Shown here one piece after another: positions 1 through 8,539 of a stretch of DNA of 64,000 nt. The translations under genes were made by a program, and so were the position numbers. The first letter of the stretch is position 1; each line of letters starts with the position of its first letter. Source of the DNA: Mycobacterium sp. 1164985.4 (lineage in GTDB: Bacteria > Actinomycetota > Actinomycetes > Mycobacteriales > Mycobacteriaceae); NCBI RefSeq assembly GCF_001668575.1, contig NZ_LZMD01000061.1, positions 1 to 64,000 of the forward strand. The letters are read 5' to 3'. The notes under the pieces are model-generated. The model saw nothing but the letters and a program-made list of their open reading frames with translations, was not told where the DNA came from and did not search any database.

Positions 1-33
1 GATCTCGACGACGACAGCGCCCATCTCACGTAA

Positions 34-77
34 CCCTCTGTTGCGCGAGCGTGCGTGTTTGCACACGACACGCCGCG
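34..77 (+). repeat. left arm of 44-base inverted repeat
   Basis: Perfect 44-base match to the reverse complement of 494-537. Each arm also nearly folds on itself (GCGTGCGTGT / loop TTGC / ACACGACACGC, one bulge), so it could form a hairpin. It lies 44 bases past the stop of the YnfA-type gene. Weaker similarity continues inward for about 30 bases (78-107 against 464-493). Confidence 0.9.
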
Positions 78-121
78 AAAATTCAGCACTTCGCGCACGG
101 TCGAGCGCCCGCGAACGTGCG

Positions 122-451
122 TCAGCGCGGCGCGTACATGATCAGCCCCACGCCGGCCAGACAGATCAGCGCGCCCGTGACATCCCAGCGATCGGGCCGA
201 AAGCCGTCGGCGACCATGCCCCAGGCGAGTGATCCGGCGATGAAGACTCCGCCGTACGCCGCCAGCACCCGGCCGAAGTGGGCGTCGGGCTGAAACGCGG
301 CGACGAAGCCGTAAGCGCCGAGGGCCATCACGCCCGCACCGATCCACCACCACCCGCGGTGCTCCCGCACGCCCTGCCACACGAGCCACGCGCCGCCGAT
401 CTCGAGCACCGCGGCAAGGACGAACAACATCACCGACTTGAGCACCATCAC
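122..451 (-). CDS. YnfA/UPF0060 family small membrane protein
   Basis: A 109-residue protein made almost wholly of four hydrophobic helices (about residues 5-25, 32-52, 60-80 and 90-107), the length and layout of the YnfA/UPF0060 family of inner-membrane proteins, distantly related to small multidrug-resistance transporters. The family's substrate is not firmly established. The gene is centred between two inverted copies of a 44-base repeat, 42-44 bases from each end, and lies 110 bases past the stop of the kinase-fold fusion gene on the same strand. That arrangement suggests it may be a mobile or invertible cassette rather than a member of the upstream operon. Confidence 0.85.
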   Translation of the reverse strand: MMVLKSVMLFVLAAVLEIGGAWLVWQGVREHRGWWWIGAGVMALGAYGFVAAFQPDAHFGRVLAAYGGVFIAGSLAWGMVADGFRPDRWDVTGALICLAGVGLIMYAPR

Positions 452-493
452 GTCACTCAGCGTGCCGCGAGCGTGCGCAAAATGCTGTCATGG

Positions 494-537
494 CGCGGCG
501 TGTCGTGTGCAAACACGCACGCTCGCGCAACAGAGGG
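494..537 (-). repeat. right arm of 44-base inverted repeat
   Basis: Reverse-complement copy of 34-77, 42 bases upstream of the YnfA-type start codon and 24 bases past the stop of the gene ending at 562. The imperfect hairpin could serve as a terminator for that gene, although there is no T-run. Confidence 0.9.
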
Positions 538-561
538 GCACAGCACAGGTGCGCGGGGCCG

Positions 562-2517
562 TCAGTCCTGGTTGCGATTCCACTCCAGCCAGCCCACGCC
601 CCTGCGGCCGTCGGCCGTCGTGACCGTCGCCCAGGCGCGGGGAAAGTGACTGATACGGCCGTCGGGCGACACCAGCAGCACAGGCGCGTGGCCACGCACC
701 TCCGCGGTGACGGTCACGTCGCCAGGCGTGAGCGTCAGTGTCGTCTCGACGGGTAACGCGTTGTCGGCGAACGTCTCTCGCGCGGTGACGGCCTGCAGTT
801 CGATCAGCGGTTGACCCGCCGATTGCACATAACCGATGCCGAGCGGCGGGGCGCCCGGAATGCGGATGTCGACGCCGTGCAGGCGGGTGCCGTCGTCGAG
901 GTGCAACGCGCTCCACACCCAGTCCATCGCCCACCAGTCGCGTACACCCCAGGAGTGGTCACGCTGGCCCGGGACGTCGGTGAACGTGAACTCGCGGCCG
1001 TCGACGGACACAGTGCCCGACACTGTGCACGGGATCTCGTAACGCGGCGTGATCCGGTACAGATACGGCGCGCCCGCGGTCGTGTACTCGAGTTCCATCG
1101 ACACGTCGACGGGCCGCCCGGATTCGTTGCGCAGCAGCGCCGCCGGATCGTCGTAGGCCTCACCGCGGCCCCGCATCGTGACGCGATAGGTCTTGAGCGG
1201 TTCGGTGGCCGTGAGGATCAGATCGATGTCGCCGGTGCCTTCGAAGTCGAGCAGTGCGTAGGTCGGGATGCCCGGCCCGCACACCAGGCCGTTGATCCAC
1301 GATTTGTCCAGGTTCGGGTACAGCCCGAGACGCACCCATCCGCCGATCTCCTGCTCGAGGTCGACGAAGTCGTAGTACCAGCTCTCGTTCCACAGCGGTT
1401 CGTCACCGGGCGGGTGTTCGCCTTCGTCGTCGGCAGTCGGCGTAAGGGGTTCGGGTGTAACGGGTTCCGGCAGGGTGGCCAGCGCATCGACGTCGAGCAC
1501 ATGCTCGCAGTGGCGGTGCAGCATCGTCATGAACATCTCGTCGCCGCGCTCGGTGCGCTCCACGAGCATCGACGAGATGATCGCCATCATCACCCCACCG
1601 AACGTCTGCCTGCGCACCCCGTCTCGGACATCGTCGATGGTGATCGGGGCGTCGGGACCGAGCGCCGAGTGGTAGGCAGACAACAGCGCGTCGTAGTGCT
1701 CGCGACGTACCTCGACGGGCAGCGCACAGCCGAGAAAGTACGCGACGTCGGTCATCGCCGGTCCCCAGGTGACGGTCTGCCAATCGACCACCGTCAGCGG
1801 ACGGTCCGCGCCGGGCTGCCCGAACAGCATGTTGTCGAGGCGGTAGTCGCCGTGCACGAGCCCCTTGACCCGGCCGGGTGCGGACTCGGCGGCGATGTAG
1901 GCGTCGAATGCGTCGATCAGCCGCTCGCACACCTCACGGTGCGCAGGCGCGATCCTGTCGGCATAGCGTTCGGCGAACCCCGCATACAGCCCTGCGATCA
2001 ACGCCTGGTTGACCGGCGCCTCACGGTTGAGCCACTCGACGCTGGCGGCCGCGGGATCGCCGAGCAGCGGTCCGTGCAGCCGGCCCAGCTCGGACAGTGC
2101 CAGCATGGCCTGTTCGGCTGAGGCGCCGCGGATTTCGTCGCCGACGATCGCGGGTCCGGCGTCGCCGAGCAGAAGATGGAAGGCACCGGTCTCGGGGTTG
2201 AGCCCCGAGGAGAAGCACGGCGCCACCGGTCCCCCGATCCGCGGCGCGATGTCGGTGTAGAACCGCACCTCGCGCTCGTAGAGGCCCAGCGCCAGCCCGG
2301 TCTGCCTGCTCACCGGATCGCTGGCGGCCACCTTGAGCACAACCGTCGCGGGACCTGAGCCCTCAGCCGCGTATGTCAGCGCGACGCGGTAGCACTCGCT
2401 CATCTGCCCCGTGCCGATGCGCTCGTACGAGAAGTCCGCCACCAGTGCGCCGACCGTTGACGTCAGCCACTCGGCGCTCAGTTCTGCGGGGCGCTCCACG
2501 ACGTTGATGATGGGCAC
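562..2517 (-). CDS. kinase-fold phosphotransferase fused to CrtC/AttH-like domain
   Basis: A two-domain protein of 651 residues. Residues 1 to about 345 are an aminoglycoside-phosphotransferase (APH/choline kinase fold) domain with the catalytic loop HGDYRLDN at 222-229 and the metal-binding VVDWQ at 243-247. From about residue 380 to the end it resembles the lipocalin-like CrtC/AttH (hydroxyneurosporene synthase, DUF7064-type) family, with the typical GQRDHSWGVRDWW stretch. Start is GTG at 2517 because GGAGGTGA (2521-2528) lies just upstream. It begins 41 bases after the esterase stop, so the two are probably co-transcribed. Substrate unknown; resistance is not implied, as mycobacteria carry many APH-fold proteins, often linked to lipid or acyl-CoA genes. 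Confidence 0.8.
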   Translation of the reverse strand: MPIINVVERPAELSAEWLTSTVGALVADFSYERIGTGQMSECYRVALTYAAEGSGPATVVLKVAASDPVSRQTGLALGLYEREVRFYTDIAPRIGGPVAPCFSSGLNPETGAFHLLLGDAGPAIVGDEIRGASAEQAMLALSELGRLHGPLLGDPAAASVEWLNREAPVNQALIAGLYAGFAERYADRIAPAHREVCERLIDAFDAYIAAESAPGRVKGLVHGDYRLDNMLFGQPGADRPLTVVDWQTVTWGPAMTDVAYFLGCALPVEVRREHYDALLSAYHSALGPDAPITIDDVRDGVRRQTFGGVMMAIISSMLVERTERGDEMFMTMLHRHCEHVLDVDALATLPEPVTPEPLTPTADDEGEHPPGDEPLWNESWYYDFVDLEQEIGGWVRLGLYPNLDKSWINGLVCGPGIPTYALLDFEGTGDIDLILTATEPLKTYRVTMRGRGEAYDDPAALLRNESGRPVDVSMELEYTTAGAPYLYRITPRYEIPCTVSGTVSVDGREFTFTDVPGQRDHSWGVRDWWAMDWVWSALHLDDGTRLHGVDIRIPGAPPLGIGYVQSAGQPLIELQAVTARETFADNALPVETTLTLTPGDVTVTAEVRGHAPVLLVSPDGRISHFPRAWATVTTADGRRGVGWLEWNRNQD

Positions 2518-2558
2518 TCGTCACCTCCATGTGACCTGTTCGGGTGGCGGCGCCACCG

Positions 2559-4067
2559 TTATCGCGAGACCAGCGAGAAGCTCTCCCACGCCTCCCTGCG
2601 GGCGGCGTGCGGGTCGAACTCGATCCGCGGGCGGTGATCGAAGACTCGCACGGCACGGTCGGCGCTGGTGTAGGCGGGCCAGTCGTCGCCGGGGACGCCG
2701 GTGCGGGCGAATTCGCGCCAGCGGCGCTGGATGTCATCGCTGACGCGCAGGGCGGTCCGGCGGTCACCGACCGCGGTGAGCAGACGCCCGAACCGGCTGC
2801 GGTACACGTCGAAGACCGCCAGCAGTTCCGTGGCGTGCGTGGCGCCGAGCCCCGACCATCGCAACGACCGCGGCGCGTAGTCGTAGCGGTACAGGTGCGT
2901 CGGCGCGTGGCGGCTGTGCGCCTCGGCGATCTGCCAGGCGGCCGAGCCGAACGCGAAATCCCCGCCGAACTGCACGCATGCCTTCTGGTCCGGATAACCC
3001 GGGTAGGCCGCGGTGATGCGCTGCCGCTCCTCGGGTTCCGCTTCGGCGAGCAGTCGTTCGATCATCGGCTCGTTCATCGGCAGCAGCTTGAGGAAACGGC
3101 CGAAGAGGTTGGCCTCCTCGGCGTTCGTCCCGACGATGAGCGGCAGCCGGTGCGCCTTTCCGCTGCGCATCGCCTCCACCGGATCCAGTGGCAGGTAATC
3201 GGTTCCGCTCGTCGGCCCGGCCGCAAAGGCACCGAGCATCTCGCGCTGCCCCTGCTTGATGAGCCGTTCGAACGCGGTTACCAGTTCGGCCGGCCGAGCC
3301 GCCATCACCGCGTCGGCGCCGTCGCCCACCCCCGCGCCCAGCATCTCGGCGAACCTCGTCGCGTACTGCTCGGCCACCTCCGGCGTGCGCACCATGCCGG
3401 CCGCGGGACTCTCCGAAATCGCCTTGGCGAACAGGCCTTTGGCGGCGGGCACCGCCAGCAGCGTGGCCACGGCGTGCGCACCCGCGCTCTCACCGAAAAT
3501 CGTCACGTTGTCGGGGTCGCCGCCGAACACCGCGATGTTGTCGCGCACCCAGCGCAGCGCCATGACCAGATCGCGCAGGTAGAGATTGTCGTCGATGGTG
3601 AAGGTCCCGTTGGACAACGACGACAGGTCGAGACAGCCGAGCGCGCCGAGGCGGTAGTTGACCGAGACGTACACACACCCCTTGCGGGCCAGTGCCGCGC
3701 CGTCGTAGATCGGCGTGGCCGAGGTCCCCATGAAGTAGCCGCCGCCGTGGATGAAGACCATGACCGGCAGTGCGGAATCGAACCGCTTCTTCGGGGTCAC
3801 GACGTTGAGCGTCAGACAGTCCTCGCTCATCGGTTGGTACTTGCCCGGCGCCAGCATCGTGTACATGCGTTGCTGAGGCGCACAGTTGCCGTATCCGTGG
3901 CAGTACCGGACGCCGCGCCACGGCTGAACCGGCTGTGGCGCGCGCAGCCGCAGCGGGCCCACCGGCGGGCGCGCATAGGGAATTCCACGCCAGCGGTGCA
4001 CGCCGTCGCGGGTGAAGCCCTCGATCGTGCCCGAGGCGATGGTCGCGCGGACGGTGTGTTCGTGCAT
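2559..4067 (-). CDS. type B carboxylesterase
   Basis: 502 residues, the usual length for the carboxylesterase type B / para-nitrobenzyl esterase family (alpha/beta hydrolase fold). The oxyanion-hole HGGG is near residues 107-110, the nucleophile Ser194 sits in GESAG, the acid is probably Glu318 (GTNAEEA) and the base is His411 (GATHATEL). EDCL near residue 82 is the second family signature. No signal peptide, so probably cytosolic. Start at ATG 4067 is preferred over GTG 4070: a -10-like TAACGT lies six bases upstream, giving a leaderless start. It is divergent from the LppI-like gene and followed closely by the kinase-fold fusion. The ester substrate is unknown. Confidence 0.88.
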   Translation of the reverse strand: MHEHTVRATIASGTIEGFTRDGVHRWRGIPYARPPVGPLRLRAPQPVQPWRGVRYCHGYGNCAPQQRMYTMLAPGKYQPMSEDCLTLNVVTPKKRFDSALPVMVFIHGGGYFMGTSATPIYDGAALARKGCVYVSVNYRLGALGCLDLSSLSNGTFTIDDNLYLRDLVMALRWVRDNIAVFGGDPDNVTIFGESAGAHAVATLLAVPAAKGLFAKAISESPAAGMVRTPEVAEQYATRFAEMLGAGVGDGADAVMAARPAELVTAFERLIKQGQREMLGAFAAGPTSGTDYLPLDPVEAMRSGKAHRLPLIVGTNAEEANLFGRFLKLLPMNEPMIERLLAEAEPEERQRITAAYPGYPDQKACVQFGGDFAFGSAAWQIAEAHSRHAPTHLYRYDYAPRSLRWSGLGATHATELLAVFDVYRSRFGRLLTAVGDRRTALRVSDDIQRRWREFARTGVPGDDWPAYTSADRAVRVFDHRPRIEFDPHAARREAWESFSLVSR

Positions 4068-4073
4068 CACCCG

Positions 4074-4079
4074 ACGTTA
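4074..4079 (-). promoter_or_regulatory. -10 element, esterase (leaderless)
   Basis: TAACGT on the minus strand, six bases before ATG 4067; matches the mycobacterial TAnnnT -10 and would start the transcript at or next to the start codon. Confidence 0.5.
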
Positions 4080-4126
4080 GCAATGGACTACCGCCGCGCC
4101 TGGCCAGGGATTGCGTGTCGGCCCGC

Positions 4127-4132
4127 TAGCCT
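4127..4132 (+). promoter_or_regulatory. -10 element, lppI-like gene (leaderless)
   Basis: TAGCCT seven bases before ATG 4140, no ribosome-binding site; predicts a leaderless transcript. Confidence 0.6.
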
Positions 4133-4139
4133 GGCCCCT

Positions 4140-4814
4140 ATGCGAATGGCTGTGCTGATCGCGTCTGTGCTGGTTGCGGGGTGTTCGACGACGACGGGCG
4201 GACAGGCTGAACGGATCGAACCGATTCCGCCGTCCCCATCGGCGAGTTCGCCGACGACGTCCACGACGAAACCCAAGCCGGCCGCCCCGCCGGCCCCGGG
4301 CGCCCCGATCGGGGACGTCGTGGCCTGGGTAGAGGCCGGCGAACCCGCCGACGCCGCCCAGTATCACGCGGCCTCGCGCGACGGGCAGACGACGGACCTC
4401 GGCGAAGACGTCGCATTCACCACGCCGTCGGGCAAGACCAGCTGCATGACCGACAGCCAGTACGCCGACGGGGCGCTGGCCTGCCTGGTGGACCTGGTCA
4501 ACCCGCCGCCCCGGCCGGACGACGCCTACGGCGAGTGGAAGGGCGGCTGGGTCGACTACGACGGCACCAGCGTGACCGTCGGCTCAGTGCACGGCGACCC
4601 CGGCCGGTTCACCGCCGGGGAGGGACCCGAGCTCCCGTACGGGCAGGTGCTGTCCTTCGGCGACTACCGCTGTCGCACCGACACCGTCGGACTGTTCTGC
4701 GTCAACTATGCATACCGGTCCGCGGTCCGGTTCAGCGACGCCGGCATCGAACCGTTCGGATGTCTGCAGCCGGCCACCGCGCCCCCGCAGACCGGCGAGA
4801 AGTTCAGCTGCTGA
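4140..4814 (+). CDS. lppI: secreted lipoprotein, LppI-like
   Basis: 224 residues. The N-terminus is a lipoprotein signal peptide ending in the lipobox VAGC with lipidated Cys15, followed by a Pro/Ser/Thr-rich linker (about residues 25-55) and a compact C-terminal domain with several cysteines that may form disulfides. The start at 4140 is chosen because the signal peptide begins there and a leaderless -10 precedes it; ATG 4083 is in frame but would put 19 unrelated residues ahead of the signal. The name rests on its position before rbpA, matching Rv2046, rather than on a recognised catalytic family. Function unknown; expected on the outer face of the membrane. Confidence 0.75.
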   Translation: MRMAVLIASVLVAGCSTTTGGQAERIEPIPPSPSASSPTTSTTKPKPAAPPAPGAPIGDVVAWVEAGEPADAAQYHAASRDGQTTDLGEDVAFTTPSGKTSCMTDSQYADGALACLVDLVNPPPRPDDAYGEWKGGWVDYDGTSVTVGSVHGDPGRFTAGEGPELPYGQVLSFGDYRCRTDTVGLFCVNYAYRSAVRFSDAGIEPFGCLQPATAPPQTGEKFSC

Positions 4815-4827
4815 CCTTCGCCGCGAA

Positions 4828-5922
4828 CTAGGCGACGCCTTTGCGTTTGAGCAGCGGCAGCACACCTTCGGCGAACCAGTACGCCTCTTCCAGGTGCGGG
4901 TAGCCCGACAGGATGAACTCGTCGAAACCAAGCGAGTAGTACTCGTAGATCAGGTTGGCGACTTCTTCATGACTGCCGACCAGCGCGGTGCCCGCGCCAC
5001 CGCGCACGAGCCCGACACCGGCCCACAGGTTTGGGTAGATCTCTAGTCGATCTGTCCGGCCGCCGTGCAGAGCGGTCATCCGCCGCTGTCCTTCGGACTG
5101 CGACTTCGAGTGCAGTGCAGTGGCTTTCGCGATCTGCGCGGGGCTCAACTCCGCGATCATCGCGTTCGCGACCGCCCACGCGGCCTCTGACGTGTCGCGG
5201 CTGATGGTGTGCAACCGGATCCCGAACCGCACGGCGCGTCCCCGCTCTTCGGCGAGCTCACGGACGCGCGCGATCTTGGCCGCCGCGTCCTGCGGGGGTT
5301 CACCCCACGTCAGGTACACGTCGACGTACTGCGCGGCGATCGGCAGCGCAGCGGGCGAGGACCCGCCGAAGTAGATCTGCGGCAACGGATCCGGCGGAGC
5401 CGACACCCGCGCGTCGGCGACCTTGTAGTGGTCGCCCTCGAAGTCCAGCGATTCCTGGCGCCAGACGGAGTTCACGATGTGGAGGAACTCCCCCGTCCGC
5501 GCATAGCGCTGGTCGTGGTCGAGCCAGTCGCCGAACCGGCGCTGTTCGACGTCGTCGCCGCCGCTGACGATGTTGAGCAGAACGCGGCCGTCTGAGAACC
5601 GCTGCAGCGTGGCGGCCTGCTGCGCGGCCAGTGTGGGCGGCGTCAGACCCGGCCGGAACGCGACGAGGAACTTCAATCGCTCGGTCTCTGCGAGCACGGC
5701 GGATGCGGTCAACCAGGCGTCCTCGCACCAGGTTCCGGTCGGCGTCAGCACACCCTCGTAGCCCAGGCGGTCGGCGGCGCGGGCCACCTCGGCGAGGTAG
5801 CGCCGCGTCGGTGGACGGTAATTGGCGGGCACCGTCTTCTGCGACGACGCATGCGACGAACCGACGATGGATCGGCCGTCTCCCGCGGTGGGCAGAAACC
5901 AGAAGAACTTCGCCGAGGACAT
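4828..5922 (-). CDS. ssuD: FMNH2-dependent alkanesulfonate monooxygenase SsuD
   Basis: 364 residues, a bacterial-luciferase-fold TIM-barrel monooxygenase that splits alkanesulfonates into an aldehyde and sulfite using FMNH2 from a partner reductase. It matches SsuD in length and throughout, including the N-terminal FFWFLPTAGDGR, the central NIVSGGDDVEQ and IYFGGSSPAA. It is the last gene of ssuC-ssuB-ssuA-ssuD and starts seven bases after the ssuA stop, so it is co-transcribed. No SsuE-type reductase is seen nearby; FMNH2 must come from elsewhere. It converges on the LppI-like gene with a 13-base gap. Confidence 0.92.
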   Translation of the reverse strand: MSSAKFFWFLPTAGDGRSIVGSSHASSQKTVPANYRPPTRRYLAEVARAADRLGYEGVLTPTGTWCEDAWLTASAVLAETERLKFLVAFRPGLTPPTLAAQQAATLQRFSDGRVLLNIVSGGDDVEQRRFGDWLDHDQRYARTGEFLHIVNSVWRQESLDFEGDHYKVADARVSAPPDPLPQIYFGGSSPAALPIAAQYVDVYLTWGEPPQDAAAKIARVRELAEERGRAVRFGIRLHTISRDTSEAAWAVANAMIAELSPAQIAKATALHSKSQSEGQRRMTALHGGRTDRLEIYPNLWAGVGLVRGGAGTALVGSHEEVANLIYEYYSLGFDEFILSGYPHLEEAYWFAEGVLPLLKRKGVA

Positions 5923-5929
5923 GTTGCTC

Positions 5930-6943
5930 CTAATCGCGATCCAGGTACAGCGGCTTGAGCGCGTCGGTATACCGTCGGTCGACCCAGCGTTCGAAATCCG
6001 GTGCGGCCGCGATCTGTTGGGACTCGGCGAACAGGTCGGCCATCTCCTGCTCCGATGCGATCAACGTTTCCGACAGATCGGTCGGCAACCGCAGGCTGCG
6101 GCCCTGCGCCAGGGAGGCGACCACGGGGGGCAGGCCCACTTCCTCGCCGTAACGTTCGGCCCACTGCTGGCGGTTGTCGTTGGCCCACCGCACGGCCTTG
6201 GCGTAGCGCTGCAGCAAATCACCCAGCGCAGTGTTGCGTTTCGGGTCGGCCAACGCGGCGTCGGAGGCGACGCCGAAGCCGGCGCCGTTGGTGATGCCGG
6301 TTGCGGTGGCGATGCTGCGCACCGCGAGATCGGTCTCGGCCTGCGCGGTGTAGGGGTCCCAGATGGCCCACACGTCGACGCGGCGCTGCGTGAAGGCCGA
6401 CAGCGCATCGGCGGGTTGCAGGAACACGAGCTTCACGTCGGATACGTTCAGCCCCGCGCGGTCAAGCTGGACCAGCGTATGCCCGTGCGCCGAGCTGCCT
6501 TTGGCGACCGCGATGCTCCTGCCCCGCAGATCTGCGACGCGCTGAATAGGCGCGTCGGCATGCACCAGGAGCTGATCTCCGTGCCCGCCGCCGTCGTAGG
6601 CCGATACCACCTTCACCTTCGCGTTGGATGCGGCGCCGAAGATCGGTGGCGTGTTACCGGTGATCGCGAAGTCGATCTTGCCTGCGGTGGCGGCCTCGAT
6701 CTGGGGCGGGCCCGAGGTGAACGTCGAGAAGTTGATCTCGTAGGGCAGATCGTCGAGCGCACCCGACGCCCTCAGCAGCGCCTCGGTGCCGCCCTTCTGG
6801 TCGCCGACGTTGAGCGTCACCCCGGCGAGGTCCGACAGCGGCACGGTAGCCGGCGCCTCCTGGGCCCCCGAACTGTCCTGACGCGACACGCAGCCGGTCA
6901 GCAGCAGGCCGATCAGCGCAAGAACGACGACGATTCTGGGCAT
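5930..6943 (-). CDS. ssuA: sulfonate ABC transporter substrate-binding lipoprotein SsuA
   Basis: 337 residues, a periplasmic-type solute-binding protein of the SsuA/NrtA/TauA class. The lipoprotein signal runs to LTGC with Cys18, so in this Gram-positive-related envelope it is anchored to the membrane's outer face. ATG 6943 is chosen because AAGGGGG (6951-6957) sits five to seven bases upstream and the signal peptide starts there; an upstream in-frame start at 6964 would destroy the signal. The gene lies 27 bases after ssuB and 7 before ssuD. Confidence 0.9.
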   Translation of the reverse strand: MPRIVVVLALIGLLLTGCVSRQDSSGAQEAPATVPLSDLAGVTLNVGDQKGGTEALLRASGALDDLPYEINFSTFTSGPPQIEAATAGKIDFAITGNTPPIFGAASNAKVKVVSAYDGGGHGDQLLVHADAPIQRVADLRGRSIAVAKGSSAHGHTLVQLDRAGLNVSDVKLVFLQPADALSAFTQRRVDVWAIWDPYTAQAETDLAVRSIATATGITNGAGFGVASDAALADPKRNTALGDLLQRYAKAVRWANDNRQQWAERYGEEVGLPPVVASLAQGRSLRLPTDLSETLIASEQEMADLFAESQQIAAAPDFERWVDRRYTDALKPLYLDRD

Positions 6944-6970
6944 GGTTATCCCCCTTGCTAGCAATGGTTT

Positions 6971-7693
6971 TCAGCTCTGCACGCCGAGCTGTTCGAGCAG
7001 TTCGGCGCGGTAGGCATCCGCGCCGATCGTGCTGCGCGGGTCGGCGATCTCCAGCGTGTGGGTGACACGGCCGTCGTCGAGCACCAGGACCCGGTCCGCC
7101 AGAGCGACGGCCTCATCCACGTCGTGCGTGACGAGCAGGACGCCGAACCCGTGCTCACGCCAGAGGTCGAGTAACAGCTCGCGCATGCTCAGCCGGGTCA
7201 ACGCGTCCAAGGCGCCAAACGGCTCGTCGAGCAGGAGGAGCTCCGGTTCGGCGACCAACGCTCGAGCGAGCGAAACCCGCTGCGCCTGACCGCCGGACAG
7301 CGTCAGCGGCCACGCGTCGGCGCGGTCGGCGAGCCCGACATCGGCCAGCGCCTGCTCGGCCCGGGCGCGTGCCTGGTCCTTACGCAGCCCGCTGCGGGTG
7401 AGCCCGTACGCCACGTTGGTGCGCACATCGCGCCACGGGAACAGCCGCGGCTCCTGGAAGGCCAGCGCCGGCGCGCCCGACACGATCCGCTCTCCGGTGT
7501 GTTCGGTCGACAGACCGGCGAGCACACGCAGTACGGTCGACTTCCCGGAGCCGCTGCGGCCGATCAACGCGACGATTTCGCCGCGACCGACCGTCAGCGA
7601 CACGTCGATGAGCACATGGTGGTCGCCGTACCACTTGTCGACGTGGCCTAGTTCGGCGGCGGTGCGCACTTTCCGGGCGGTGGCGAGTGTCAT
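6971..7693 (-). CDS. ssuB: sulfonate ABC transporter ATP-binding protein SsuB
   Basis: 240-residue ABC ATPase with Walker A GRSGSGKS at 45-52, signature LSGGQAQR, Walker B LLLLDEP and the H-loop THD. Its ATG (7693) overlaps the ssuC stop in an ATGA, so translation is coupled to the permease. It powers uptake of sulfonates with SsuC and SsuA. Upstream in-frame extension into the permease region is an artefact of overlapping frames. Confidence 0.92.
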   Translation of the reverse strand: MTLATARKVRTAAELGHVDKWYGDHHVLIDVSLTVGRGEIVALIGRSGSGKSTVLRVLAGLSTEHTGERIVSGAPALAFQEPRLFPWRDVRTNVAYGLTRSGLRKDQARARAEQALADVGLADRADAWPLTLSGGQAQRVSLARALVAEPELLLLDEPFGALDALTRLSMRELLLDLWREHGFGVLLVTHDVDEAVALADRVLVLDDGRVTHTLEIADPRSTIGADAYRAELLEQLGVQS

Positions 7694-8511
7694 GAGCGGT
7701 ACCTCAATGCGCGTCGTTCGAGAACCCGGACGATTGCGTCGGTGCCGATGCCGAGCAACGCGTACACGATCAGGCCGAAGATGATGATGTCGATCCGCAG
7801 GAAGTCGCGGGCGTTGTTGATCAGGAAGCCGATCCCGCTGTCGGCGTTGATCTGTTCGGCGACGATCAGCGTCAGCCACGCGATCGCCAACGACTGCCGG
7901 AAGCCGACGAGCACCTGCGGCGCCGCACTGGGCACGATGATGCGCCAGAACCGTTGCCAGAACGAGAACCCCAGCACCTGAGCGGTTTCGAACAATTTCG
8001 GATCCACCTGGCGGATGGCCGAGAACGTGTTCAAGTACAGCGGAAAGCTCACACCCAACGCCACGAGCAACACCTTGGGCAGTTCGCCGATGCCGAACCA
8101 CAGAATGAACAGCGGAATCAGACCGAGGTGAGGGAGCGCCCTGATCATCTGCATGGGTGGATCGATGCCGGCCTCGACCCACCGCGACAACCCGACGGCC
8201 GTGCCGAGCGCGACGCCGAGCAACCCGCCGAGCACCAGGCCCTCGACCACCCGGATGCCGGAAACGTGCAGCGCGTCGGCGAGTTGGCCGTTGCGCATCA
8301 GCTCCACCCCGGCCTCGAGGATCAGCGACGGCGCGGGCAGCACGTCTTGCGGGATCAGGCCGACAGCGCTGAGCAGCTGCCACAGCAGAAGCAACAGAAC
8401 CGGCGACGCCAACCGAATCGCGGCCCACTTACGTTGCCGCCGAGCCTGATTCGCGGCAGGCCCGGCGGTCATGGGCGCGTTGGGTGCAGCGAGATCTGCG
8501 GGGGCGGTCAC
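7690..8511 (-). CDS. ssuC: sulfonate ABC transporter permease SsuC
   Basis: 273 residues with about six membrane helices, starting after a charged N-terminal tail of some 30 residues. The binding-protein-dependent permease (EAA) loop is visible around ETAQVLGFSFWQRFWRIIVPSAAP. First gene of the ssuCBAD operon, for sulphur scavenging from aliphatic sulfonates. GTG start at 8511; TAGCGT nine bases upstream may give a leaderless transcript. No CysB-like or other recognisable operator was identified. Confidence 0.9.
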   Translation of the reverse strand: MTAPADLAAPNAPMTAGPAANQARRQRKWAAIRLASPVLLLLLWQLLSAVGLIPQDVLPAPSLILEAGVELMRNGQLADALHVSGIRVVEGLVLGGLLGVALGTAVGLSRWVEAGIDPPMQMIRALPHLGLIPLFILWFGIGELPKVLLVALGVSFPLYLNTFSAIRQVDPKLFETAQVLGFSFWQRFWRIIVPSAAPQVLVGFRQSLAIAWLTLIVAEQINADSGIGFLINNARDFLRIDIIIFGLIVYALLGIGTDAIVRVLERRALRYRS

Positions 8512-8520
8512 GGTGATTTG

Positions 8521-8526
8521 ACGCTA
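8521..8526 (-). promoter_or_regulatory. possible -10 of ssuCBAD
   Basis: TAGCGT on the minus strand, nine bases before the ssuC GTG; spacing is slightly long for a leaderless start. Confidence 0.35.
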
Positions 8527-8539
8527 CGCACGGCCTCGC

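Noticed and set aside
811..2121. Long plus-strand open frame opposite the kinase-fold fusion
   Set aside because: Antisense to a gene with clear catalytic motifs; its translation is compositionally odd (Arg/Val/His-rich) and shows no domain, as expected in GC-rich DNA.
2544..4139. Upstream extension of the LppI-like frame on the plus strand
   Set aside because: It is antisense to the carboxylesterase; the lipoprotein signal peptide and leaderless -10 place the true start at 4140.
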